Shown: in pieces, positions 32,135-39,322 of the stretch | How the letters are laid out: each line of letters opens with the position of its first letter | How positions within the stretch are numbered: position 1 is the first letter of the stretch | Assembly (NCBI GenBank): GCA_036496605.1 | Contig: DASXKV010000004.1 | Span: 62,001 to 126,000 of the forward strand | Origin: Gemmatimonadaceae bacterium | GTDB taxonomy: Bacteria > Gemmatimonadota > Gemmatimonadetes > Gemmatimonadales > Gemmatimonadaceae | Direction: 5' to 3' | DNA: 64,000 nt | Program-made: the position numbers and the translations under genes | Notes under the pieces: generated by a model | Databases searched by the model: none | What the model was told of the DNA's origin: nothing | Seen by the model: the letters and a program-made list of their open reading frames with translations, nothing else

Positions 32135-33820
32135 TCAGGTCGTCGCGCGACGGCTCCGCAATGGTGCGGGCGTGGCGGCTGGTGGCGCCGCCTTCATCCG
32201 CTCGCGTGTCAGCAGCAATTGCTGCGGCAATGCGGCGATGTTCTGCACGGCGTAGTACAGGTTCAGGCCCGACGCAAACTTCCAGAGCACTGCCGTCATC
32301 ACCGCCGGCATCATGTAGCTCATCATCTTCGTTTGCGGATTCGGCGGCGCAGCGCGCATACCGATCCACGACAGCGCGAACATCGTGATGCCCATCACGA
32401 TGGGCATGATGAAGTACGGATCGCCAAGCGACAGATCCGGCAGCCAGAGGAAGCTCACGCCGCGGAATTCGATCGTATTCTGGAACACGAAGAACAGCGC
32501 GAAGAGCACGGGCATTGGCAGCAGCATCGGCAGACAGCCCATGACCGGACTGAATGGGCTCATCCCGTGTTGCTGATACAACTTTACTAACTCCGTGCGC
32601 TGCTTCTCCGGATCGGCCTTGTAGCGTTTCTGGACTTCCGCGAGCTCCGGCTGGATGCGCTGCATCTTGAGACTCGAGCGCATCGCGCTCTGGTTGAGCG
32701 GCCAGAGAAGGAGCCGCACGGCAAAGCCGAAAATGATCAACACCCAGCCGTACGACACGTTGAATGTCTGGCGAATCCAGAGCAGCACGCGCATGCACAC
32801 CGCGGCAAATGGCTGAACGCCGGGGATCCATCCGCCGTACGGATTGACGTTCTCCAATTCCTGTCCAATGGCTCGCAGCTGCGACCACGACTGTGGGCCG
32901 GCATAGATGTCGAACCCGAAGCGGCCATCGCGGATCGGCAGTATCGCCGTGGCGCTCGCTGTCGGCGCCGTCCTGCCCACGCGCAGCCCTCCCTGCATCC
33001 GCAACGCGACGAACTCTCTCGACGAGGGCGCGATGAGCGCGATGAGAAAATACTTATTACGTGCCGCGACCCACGTCATCGGGCCGCTGTCGGTTCGCAC
33101 GAGACTGGGATCGAGCTTCGTGAAGGCGACGCTCTTTACGTCCTCGTGCGCGAGCTTGTATCCGTAGGCGAGATGTCGCTCGTCGTCGAGCGTGTCCGCT
33201 TCCTGCGATCGCAGCGTCGACGGCAGATCGATGAGTAGCTGCGTCGCGGTGCCATCGACCTGACCGCTGACGTGCGTGAGGTACCCGTCATCAGTGAACT
33301 GATATCGCAACGTCACCGGCAGCGAACCAGAGCTCGTGAACGTCACGACGTCGCCGCTTCGGGCGGCTTGGAAGGGGACGGTGTCGAGGGCGACGGTATC
33401 CGCGCCGCGCACGACGCGATAACGGAGGAGCCCGGGACCACTGGTCGGCACTGTCGCGCCAATCATTGCCTTGGGCTGGATTGTCTTGCTCGGGGCGAGA
33501 TTCCGATACGCGGCGAGGGTCACTGCTTGAGGTGTGCCGCCCGCGGTCGAGAATGTGTAGCGCGTTTTCCCGTAATCGATCGCCGTGGTGTCACCGCGCC
33601 GAGGTGGCGCGCTCTGAGTGGCGGTCACCGTTGGGACAACGCTGGGAGCGGCGGCGGGCGAAGCGGCCGACGGCGCAGCGGCCGATGCGTTCACGGGGGC
33701 GCTCCCGCTCGCCGTATCGGTCGGCGCGACGGACCGCGCCCGTCTGTTGCCCCAGATCAGCATCGGGGTGAAAATGACGAGCGCGGTGAGCAGGAACGCT
33801 AAGATCGTGCGTCTATCCAT
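32135..33820 (-). CDS. yidC: Membrane protein insertase YidC
   Basis: YidC inserts and folds inner-membrane proteins, alone or with SecYEG. The protein has 561 residues. The first helix is MDRRTILAFLLTALVIFTPM. A periplasmic domain of about 300 residues follows, beginning with an Ala/Pro-rich stretch, as in Gram-negative YidC. The core has FNVSYGWVLIIFGFAVRLLL, QRIQPELAEVQKRYKADPEK and PMVLFALFFVF-type helices, with an arginine in the LLLWPLNQSAMRSSLK region. The C-terminus ends basic (RSRRATT), as in YidC homologues that bind ribosomes. It follows yidD by 26 nt in the rpmH-rnpA-yidD-yidC order. Confidence 0.96.
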   Translation of the reverse strand: MDRRTILAFLLTALVIFTPMLIWGNRRARSVAPTDTASGSAPVNASAAAPSAASPAAAPSVVPTVTATQSAPPRRGDTTAIDYGKTRYTFSTAGGTPQAVTLAAYRNLAPSKTIQPKAMIGATVPTSGPGLLRYRVVRGADTVALDTVPFQAARSGDVVTFTSSGSLPVTLRYQFTDDGYLTHVSGQVDGTATQLLIDLPSTLRSQEADTLDDERHLAYGYKLAHEDVKSVAFTKLDPSLVRTDSGPMTWVAARNKYFLIALIAPSSREFVALRMQGGLRVGRTAPTASATAILPIRDGRFGFDIYAGPQSWSQLRAIGQELENVNPYGGWIPGVQPFAAVCMRVLLWIRQTFNVSYGWVLIIFGFAVRLLLWPLNQSAMRSSLKMQRIQPELAEVQKRYKADPEKQRTELVKLYQQHGMSPFSPVMGCLPMLLPMPVLFALFFVFQNTIEFRGVSFLWLPDLSLGDPYFIMPIVMGITMFALSWIGMRAAPPNPQTKMMSYMMPAVMTAVLWKFASGLNLYYAVQNIAALPQQLLLTRERMKAAPPAATPAPLRSRRATT

Positions 33821-33846
33821 GCGGGAAATTGCCTCTCATCGAACGG

Positions 33847-34056
33847 CTACGGAACGGGATCATACCCGCCTGGGCGGAATGGGTGGCAACGCGCGATGCG
33901 CCGAATCGCCAGCCAGGATCCGCGCCCCGCGCCATGCTTCTCGATCGCTTCGATCGCATACGCGGAGCAACTGGGAAAATAGCGACACGAGGGCGGGAGA
34001 AGCTGTCCGAGGCTCACCTGGTAGCCTCGAATGGCGAGAATGCAGAGCGTACGCAC
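33847..34056 (-). CDS. yidD: Membrane protein insertion efficiency factor YidD
   Basis: The protein has 69 residues. It has the family pattern [26 protein letters not shown], with the two cysteines, and [18 protein letters not shown] at the end. YidD helps insertion of some membrane proteins. It lies 8 nt downstream of rnpA and 26 nt upstream of yidC. Confidence 0.95.
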   Translation of the reverse strand: MRTLCILAIRGYQVSLGQLLPPSCRYFPSCSAYAIEAIEKHGAGRGSWLAIRRIARCHPFRPGGYDPVP

Positions 34057-34064
34057 AACCGCCT

Positions 34065-34607
34065 TTACTCAGTGCTGGTTGAGCCCGGGACGTCCCCTGT
34101 CCCGCGCGTCGATGAGGACGTCTCCTTCGAACGCACGAGCCGCGCCGACAGCGACTCAAACTCGGCGCGCAGAGCCTCGAACGAAGCCATGTACGCCGCG
34201 GGAAGCGCTCGCATAACGATGTCCATACTCGAATCCGCCCTCGTGGCACCTAGCGCAGCCAGAACCCGCAGTCGCGCCAACTCGCGCAACGTCCGCTTGA
34301 GCCGATTCCGGCGAACTGCGGAACGCCCATGCTTTGGAACGACAAAGCCTATACGGCTCTCGTGGCGCGAAGTGACGACGAAGCGAACATCCAGCGACGC
34401 TGTCCGCAGACGCTTTCCTTCGCGCGCGACTGATTGCAAATCGGCGCCGCGGGTGAGTCGCCGGCGCCGGATGAAGCGATAGTCTTCGCGCTTCGACGGA
34501 TCAGGCGCCGGCGTACTTGGACGGGAGCTGAACGGTGAGGCGCTTACGCCCCTTCCTGCGTCGACGGCTGAGAACTTCGCGTCCCCATCTCGTTGACATC
34601 CGCTCAC
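34065..34607 (-). CDS. rnpA: RNase P protein component RnpA, start uncertain (overlaps rpmH)
   Basis: RnpA is the protein subunit of RNase P. The core is clear: [23 protein letters not shown] followed by [18 protein letters not shown] and the signature [19 protein letters not shown]. Downstream of the rpmH stop (34501) the frame has no ATG or GTG, and its only TTG lies inside the conserved core. The nearest in-frame usual start is GTG 34607, within rpmH in another frame; it gives 180 residues with about 35 extra at the N-terminus. The frame is open much further, to 34832. This recalls the rpmH-rnpA overlap described in Thermus. A rare start codon nearer the core (such as ATC or ATT) cannot be excluded. 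Confidence 0.85.
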   Translation of the reverse strand: MSGCQRDGDAKFSAVDAGRGVSASPFSSRPSTPAPDPSKREDYRFIRRRRLTRGADLQSVAREGKRLRTASLDVRFVVTSRHESRIGFVVPKHGRSAVRRNRLKRTLRELARLRVLAALGATRADSSMDIVMRALPAAYMASFEALRAEFESLSARLVRSKETSSSTRGTGDVPGSTSTE

Positions 34608-34665
34608 GAAAACCGTGCGTGCGAATGCGCCTCTTGTTGCGGGGACGGTACGTCGGCTTGCCCAT
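34501..34665 (-). CDS. rpmH: 50S ribosomal protein L34
   Basis: The 54 residues start [19 protein letters not shown] and end [12 protein letters not shown], with the Arg/Lys-rich RRRRKGRKR near the C-terminus. This is the L34 pattern. A GGAG motif lies just upstream of ATG 34665. The gene is the first of the leftward rpmH-rnpA-yidD-yidC block and divergent from dnaA. Its whole length lies within the open frame of rnpA. Confidence 0.96.
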   Translation of the reverse strand: MGKPTYRPRNKRRIRTHGFRERMSTRWGREVLSRRRRKGRKRLTVQLPSKYAGA

Positions 34666-34695
34666 GATGACTCCGAAGATGCGGTCTTTTCAGGA

Positions 34696-34755
34696 GGCGC
34701 GCGCGCAACACGCGTGCGACTCCAAGTAAGCTTGCCGCGAGCGCCAGCGAGCGGC
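34696..34755. repeat. Origin-flanking repeat, copy A
   Basis: GC-rich word followed by GACTCCAAGTAAGCTTG and CGCGAGCGCCAGCGAGCGGC. The 38-nt core (34718-34755) differs from copy B at 37744-37781 at only three positions, in the same orientation. It lies between rpmH and dnaA. Confidence 0.85.
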
Positions 34756-34804
34756 ATTTCGGTGGAGACCGGTAAACGTATCTGGCACACTGACATTGGG
34801 TCAA

Positions 34805-34837
34805 GGCGTGTATGTCGCCTGCGGCGACACACACGCC
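34805..34837. promoter_or_regulatory. 15-bp inverted repeat upstream of dnaA
   Basis: GGCGTGTATGTCGCC and GGCGACACACACGCC pair with one mismatch around a TGC loop, 80 nt before the dnaA start and 140 nt before the rpmH start. It could be a regulator site or a structured leader of dnaA. Confidence 0.55.
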
Positions 34838-34899
34838 GAGCTCACTTCGACCGATTGCAATTTCACATCGGCGGGTCTAGCTTCGCTGCCCCTCTCGAG

Positions 34900-34908
34900 T
34901 TTTCCACA
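34900..34908 (+). promoter_or_regulatory. DnaA-box-like site before dnaA
   Basis: TTTTCCACA differs from the DnaA-box consensus TTATCCACA at one position. It lies 8 nt upstream of the dnaA start, which fits autoregulation or an origin site. Confidence 0.5.
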
Positions 34909-34916
34909 TCCCCGCC

Positions 34917-36305
34917 ATGAGCCTCACCCCGCAGGAAACCTGGTCGCGCCTCCTGGAGCGCGCACGCCAGGAGTTGCCAGACCAAACATTCAGGACATGG
35001 CTCGAGCCGACTGAGCCACTCTCGATTGACGCGGGGACTATTTACGTCGGTGCACCGGACCAATTCGCTGCGGATTGGAACGAGTCGAAGCACGCTGATC
35101 TGCTGGCTAGCCTGGCACCCGTTGCCCTCGGACATCCACTCGCGGTCGTCTTTCGCGTGAACGAGGAGCGCAAGGCGCGGCCACAGATGGACCTCTTTGT
35201 TGCACCGCCGCCGCCGCAACGAGAGCCAGGAGCGGGACAGGATCGCGGCACATATACGCCACCTTTAAGTGAGCGTTACACCTTCCGATACTTTGTCATT
35301 GGCAAGTCCAACGAGCTCGCCGCGGCCGCCGCTCACGCCGTTGCCCAAGCGCCGGCGCGCGTTTACAACCCGTTGTTCATCTACGGCGACACCGGCGTTG
35401 GCAAAACGCATCTCATGCAGGCCATCGCGCACGAGCTTCTCGCGAGAAAGCCGGACACGCGCATCACTTTTATCGGCACGGAGCAGTTCACCAATGAGCT
35501 GGTGGGTTCGATTCAGAACCGCACAACACACCAATTCCGTCGCCGCTTTCGCGAGACCGATCTCCTCCTCGTCGACGATGTGCAGTTCCTCAAGGGGAAG
35601 GAAGCAACACAGGAAGAGTTCTTTCACACGTTCAACGCGCTGTACGAGGCGGGTCGGCAGATCGTGCTCACCAGTGATCGACCCCCGTCGGAGATTCCTG
35701 GCCTCGAAGCGCGCCTCGTCAGTCGCTTTCAGTGGGGCATGGTCGCCGACGTCGAGTTGCCGGATCTCGAGCATCGGATCGCGATCCTTCGGCAGAAAGC
35801 GGAGCTCGATCATCTCGAGACGACGATGCCCGAGGACGTGATTCGGTTCATCGCCGAGAATGTCCGCTCCAATGTGCGAGAGCTCGAAGGCTCGATCATC
35901 AAGCTGCTCGCCTACGCCTCTTTGAAGCACCGCGAGATCACCGTCGATCTCGCTCGTGAGGCACTCCGCGACAAGCTGCGCGGCGGCGAGGCCGGTACCT
36001 CGAGCGCATCACTGAGTACTCAGGTAATCCAGGACGCGGTTGCTCGTGACTGGGGCGTTACTGCCGAAGGCCTTCGCTCGAAGACTCGAACGAAGACGCT
36101 GACGGTGCCGCGACAGGTGGCGATGTACCTGATGCGCGAGCTCCTGGGAATGCAGCTGGTTGAGATTGGTTCGAGCTTCGGCGGTCGGGATCATTCGACT
36201 GTGATCCACAGTCTCGAGCGCGTTGGCGAGATGGTCGCCGAAGATTCGGGATTTGGCGAGCGCGTAAAGCGGCTTCACGCCGCCCTGGAAAAACTGCGGA
36301 GTTGA
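34917..36305 (+). CDS. dnaA: Chromosomal replication initiator protein DnaA
   Basis: The protein has 462 residues. The N-terminal domain I begins TWSRLLERARQELPDQTFRTW. A short linker (about 80-115) leads to the AAA+ domain with Walker A GDTGVGKTHL near residue 158 and Walker B LLLVDDVQFL near 219, followed by VGSIQNRTTHQFRRRF between them. The C-terminal duplex-DNA-binding domain has GRDHSTVIHS within SSFGGRDHSTVIHSL. It binds DnaA boxes, melts the origin and loads the helicase. The spacer to dnaN holds a long hairpin and DnaA-box-like words. Confidence 0.97.
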   Translation: MSLTPQETWSRLLERARQELPDQTFRTWLEPTEPLSIDAGTIYVGAPDQFAADWNESKHADLLASLAPVALGHPLAVVFRVNEERKARPQMDLFVAPPPPQREPGAGQDRGTYTPPLSERYTFRYFVIGKSNELAAAAAHAVAQAPARVYNPLFIYGDTGVGKTHLMQAIAHELLARKPDTRITFIGTEQFTNELVGSIQNRTTHQFRRRFRETDLLLVDDVQFLKGKEATQEEFFHTFNALYEAGRQIVLTSDRPPSEIPGLEARLVSRFQWGMVADVELPDLEHRIAILRQKAELDHLETTMPEDVIRFIAENVRSNVRELEGSIIKLLAYASLKHREITVDLAREALRDKLRGGEAGTSSASLSTQVIQDAVARDWGVTAEGLRSKTRTKTLTVPRQVAMYLMRELLGMQLVEIGSSFGGRDHSTVIHSLERVGEMVAEDSGFGERVKRLHAALEKLRS

Positions 36306-36354
36306 TGGGGAAAACCCCGGGCGCTTCCACACCGAAGCGCCGATCTTCCCCATC
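36304..36354. terminator. Two-part hairpin after dnaA
   Basis: GATGGGGAA/TTCCCCATC (9 bp) encloses GGCGCTTC/GAAGCGCC (8 bp, CACACC loop). The stem begins at the dnaA stop codon. The loop contains TTCCACACC, close to a DnaA box. It could attenuate or end dnaA transcription, or belong to the origin. Confidence 0.6.
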
Positions 36355-36383
36355 GATTGCGGATCATCCAGACCGGGCGAAGA

Positions 36384-36456
36384 TGTTCACACGCGTCGCC
36401 TATATGCGAAGCGTTTGGGATGATGTAAGTTGCAGCCGATTTCCACATGCTCCACA
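36384..36456 (+). promoter_or_regulatory. Cluster of DnaA-box-like words between dnaA and dnaN
   Basis: TGTTCACAC (36384), ATTTCCACA (36439) and TGCTCCACA (36448) lie within 75 nt, all in the same orientation. None is a perfect consensus TTATNCACA. An AT-rich stretch (ATATCTCTCTTATTTCGGATTA, 36477 on, here split in two) follows. This is a plausible part of the replication origin, but only a candidate. Confidence 0.4.
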
Positions 36457-36536
36457 GCTCTACTACGACTGCTAGGATATCTCTCTTATTTCGGATTAGA
36501 GCAGTTCCGAAGGATTTGCACATCAGAGGAGCGGTA

Positions 36537-37649
36537 ATGCGGTTTACGATCTCCCGAGAAAAATTGCAGGAGGGTCTTACCGCGGTAACGGCCACGATTC
36601 CGGCGAAGACCACGCTCCCGGTGCTCGCCAACATTCTCGTGGAGACGACCGAGAAAGGCATACGTCTCTCCGGCACCGATCTCGATATCGCCGTGAGCAC
36701 GGAAGTCGCCGCCGACGTCGAGACGTCTGGCGCGATCACGATACCCGCTAAGAAGTTGAGCGAGATCGCGCGGGAGCTTCCACCGTCGCCTGTGAAAATT
36801 GCCGCGGCAGGCGAACAACGCATTACACTCGATTGCGGACGCTCGCATTTTAAGATTCTCGGTCTACCCCGCGACGAATTCCCGTCATTTCCAGCGGTGC
36901 GCTTCAACGAGAGTTGGCGCATTCGCTCGGGCGAATTGCAGAAGCTCATCTCGCACACGTCATTCGCTGTGTCGACCGAGGAGAGCCGACCGATCTTGAA
37001 CGGCGTGCTGTGGGAGCTTCGACCGGAGCACATGCGCATGGTCGCGACAAACGGCCATCGCCTCGCGAAAATGGAATTGCCGATCAAGATGGCCGCGGCT
37101 CCATCGAATGATCTCATCGTGCCGCCTAAAGCACTCGAGCAAGTTCGCCGACTTTTCCCCGAAGACGAGGAGCTCGAGATCGCGCGCGGCGAGAATCACC
37201 TGGGGTTCCGCTCACCATTCACTTCCGTCTTCACGCGGCTCATCGAAGGACCGTACCCGCCGTACGATCAAGTCATCCCGCGCGACAACAATCGCATCGC
37301 CATCGCGGACCGCGCGGCGTTGATGGGTGCGTTGCGACGCATGTCCGTCATCGCTTCGGATCAAACGCATCGCATCCGACTCTCGCTCAATTCGGCGCTC
37401 TTGCGATTCAGTGTGCAGACGCCCGATCTCGGCGAGGCGACCGACGAGATCCCGATTCGCTACGACGGCGATCCGCTCGACATCGGCTTCAACGCGAACT
37501 ATCTGCTCGAGATTCTGCGCTACATCCCGACCGAGGAAGTGAAACTGACGTTCAAGGCCCCGGAGCGCGCGGCAACGCTCGAGCCGCAGGGCTGGTCGGA
37601 TCCCGCGGCGTATCTCTGTCTCGTTATGCCGCTGCGACTGCTCGACTGA
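36537..37649 (+). CDS. dnaN: DNA polymerase III beta sliding clamp
   Basis: The ring-shaped clamp tethers the replicative polymerase. The protein has 370 residues from ATG 36537, preceded by AGAGGAG at 36525-36530. It has three clamp domains, starting MRFTISREKLQEGLTAV, with FPSFPAV, GVLWELRPEHMRMVATNGHR and the C-terminal YLCLVMPLRLLD, which resembles the family ending MPMRL. The open frame upstream to 36447 lacks a ribosome site. A G-rich heptad array begins 4 nt after the stop. Confidence 0.97.
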   Translation: MRFTISREKLQEGLTAVTATIPAKTTLPVLANILVETTEKGIRLSGTDLDIAVSTEVAADVETSGAITIPAKKLSEIARELPPSPVKIAAAGEQRITLDCGRSHFKILGLPRDEFPSFPAVRFNESWRIRSGELQKLISHTSFAVSTEESRPILNGVLWELRPEHMRMVATNGHRLAKMELPIKMAAAPSNDLIVPPKALEQVRRLFPEDEELEIARGENHLGFRSPFTSVFTRLIEGPYPPYDQVIPRDNNRIAIADRAALMGALRRMSVIASDQTHRIRLSLNSALLRFSVQTPDLGEATDEIPIRYDGDPLDIGFNANYLLEILRYIPTEEVKLTFKAPERAATLEPQGWSDPAAYLCLVMPLRLLD

Positions 37650-37652
37650 AAA

Positions 37653-37683
37653 GGGCAGAGGGTTGAGGGCGGAGGGTCGAGGG
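37653..37683 (+). repeat. G-rich heptad array after dnaN
   Basis: GGGCAGA, GGGTTGA, GGGCGGA, GGGTCGA and a closing GGG give five G3 tracts at exact 7-nt spacing. The array begins four bases after the dnaN stop codon (AAAA between). Confidence 0.9.
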
Positions 37684-37722
37684 CTAAGAGTAGCTCTCAG
37701 GCCGACCAGCGAGTACGCCCGG

Positions 37723-37781
37723 GAGCGCGCGCAAAGCGCGCGCGACTCCAAATAAGCTTGGCGCGAGCGCCAGCGAGCAGC
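37723..37781. repeat. Origin-flanking repeat, copy B
   Basis: GCGCGCGCAAAGCGCGCGC (a small hairpin) runs into GACTCCAAATAAGCTTGGCG and AGCGCCAGCGAGCAGC. It matches copy A at 34696-34755 in the same orientation. It lies between dnaN and the RNase P RNA gene and is followed by a run of AGCG/GAGC words to 37815. Confidence 0.85.
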
Positions 37782-37812
37782 CGCCACGCGAGCGAGCGAG
37801 CGAAGCGAGCAA

Positions 37813-38218
37813 GCGAACGTGGCCTATAAGCCGGGTTCTGTCGGATACTCACGCATCCCGACGGTCATTCCTCTCGGAGCGCGATCGCTCGCGCCCTCTA
37901 GCAGCCTACCCGCAGCGTCTTGGTCGAGGTGGGCACCTCTCGCTGCCTATTTGGCCTTGCTCCGGCTGGGGTTTACCCTGCCACGACTGTTACCAGTCGC
38001 GCGGTGGGCTCTTACCCCACCTTTTCACCCTTACCTGCGGTGGATTGCTCCACCACGTCGGCGGTGTGTTTTCTGTGGCACTGTCCGTCGCAGTTGCCCG
38101 CGTAAAGCGAGCACCTGCGCCCAGGCGTTACCTGGCAGCCTGCCCAATGGAGCCCGGACTTTCCTCGGCGACAAGTGACAAGCACTTCTCGACGCGACCG
38201 TCCGGCCACGCCCGCTTC
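37813..38218 (-). ncRNA. rnpB: RNase P RNA (bacterial type A)
   Basis: On the minus strand the conserved core GAGGAAAGTCCGGGCTCC is followed by ACAGAAAACACACCGCC, AGGGTGAAAAGGTGGGGTAA, GGCAGGGTAAACCCC and the 3' end GACAGAACCCGGCTTATAGG. The 5' segment GCGGGCGTGGCC pairs with the 3' segment GGCCACGTTCGC over 12 bp to form P1, which sets the ends near 38218 and 37813 and a length of about 406 nt. The RNA is the catalytic subunit that trims tRNA 5' ends; its protein partner rnpA is 3.2 kb to the left. Exact ends are uncertain by several bases. Confidence 0.93.
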
Positions 38219-38443
38219 AGTTGTCGCGACGATCGCGACCTGCTCGCCATCGAAACCATCGCGACCGTAACATAATCGTTCCGTCGATTCGAATCCAATG
38301 CATCGTCCCACAACCATCAATTGCAAGGATCATCGTTAGGTTTGCCAATTCGTGCACGTGACGCCACGATGACTTGCCTGGGTTAGGATCGAGCCAATCG
38401 CCGAAGCCGGCGTTGCGCTCCGCCGCACCACCGAGGTCGCGCC

Positions 38444-39322
38444 ATGCTCGACCCATCGCTCGTCCCCACACTCGCCGCCGTCGCCACTGTGCTCACGCCC
38501 ACCGAGCGCATACGCGTCGACGCCGCAGGCGAAGGCTCGTACCAGACGCTGCATCGCGATTCCGTCGACGACGTCGTCAGGGATCTCAAAGCAAATCGCG
38601 CGGCCGCCGTGCTCGTCTCCGTCGCGCGGTGCGATCAGAGCGCCCGCGCCGGCGTCGAGATGATGGTGCGCGAATTCCCACGCGTCCCTACCGTCGCGCT
38701 TCTCTCGCACGTCGAACCGGGTACGCCACGCACGATGTTGCTCCTCGGACAGAGTGGCGTTCGGCAACTCATCGATGTGCGGGAGGCGGCCGGCTGGCGC
38801 GAGCTCCGGAGCTTGCTCCTCGGAACGCAAGTGGACAGCATGCAGCGGCATGCTCTGAGTCAACTCGCCGTCGATCTGCACGGCGCGAGCGCCGATTGCT
38901 GGCGCTTCTTCGAGGCGCTCTTCACCGCACCGCCCGACGTCTCCACCGTGCGAGGTCTCTCGAAATACCTCATCGTGCTCCCGAGCACGTTGATGAGCAG
39001 GTTTTTTCGCGCTGGCCTTCCCGCCCCCAAACGATATCTCGCCGTCGCGAGGCTCGTGCGTGCCGCGCGGCTATTCGAGAATCCGGGATTCTCTGTCGCG
39101 AATATCGCCAACCATTTGGATTACTCGTCGCCACAGAGCTTCGGGCGCCACGTCCGCACGATCCTCGGTATGACGGCCGTGGAATTCCGGCGGCACTATG
39201 ACGGCGCGGCAATGCTGCGGCACTTTCGCGAATCCCTCGTTCTGCCGTACGCGAACGAGCTTCGCCTCCTCAAGCCGCTGTCAGCGATCGGACAGCCGCC
39301 CCGATCGTCGCGCCCTGCCTAA
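38444..39322 (+). CDS. AraC-type regulator with receiver-like N-domain lacking the phospho-acceptor
   Basis: The protein has 292 residues. The C-terminal AraC-type double helix-turn-helix is clear: [20 protein letters not shown], then [20 protein letters not shown] and [11 protein letters not shown]. The N-terminal 130 residues look like a response-regulator receiver in strand order ([36 protein letters not shown]), but the strand-3 position lacks the aspartate (VLVSV) and the acidic pair is missing, so phosphorylation is unlikely. That fold reading is inference. The 3' end overlaps the convergent chemoreceptor-like gene by 53 nt. Targets are unknown. Confidence 0.78.
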   Translation: MLDPSLVPTLAAVATVLTPTERIRVDAAGEGSYQTLHRDSVDDVVRDLKANRAAAVLVSVARCDQSARAGVEMMVREFPRVPTVALLSHVEPGTPRTMLLLGQSGVRQLIDVREAAGWRELRSLLLGTQVDSMQRHALSQLAVDLHGASADCWRFFEALFTAPPDVSTVRGLSKYLIVLPSTLMSRFFRAGLPAPKRYLAVARLVRAARLFENPGFSVANIANHLDYSSPQSFGRHVRTILGMTAVEFRRHYDGAAMLRHFRESLVLPYANELRLLKPLSAIGQPPRSSRPA

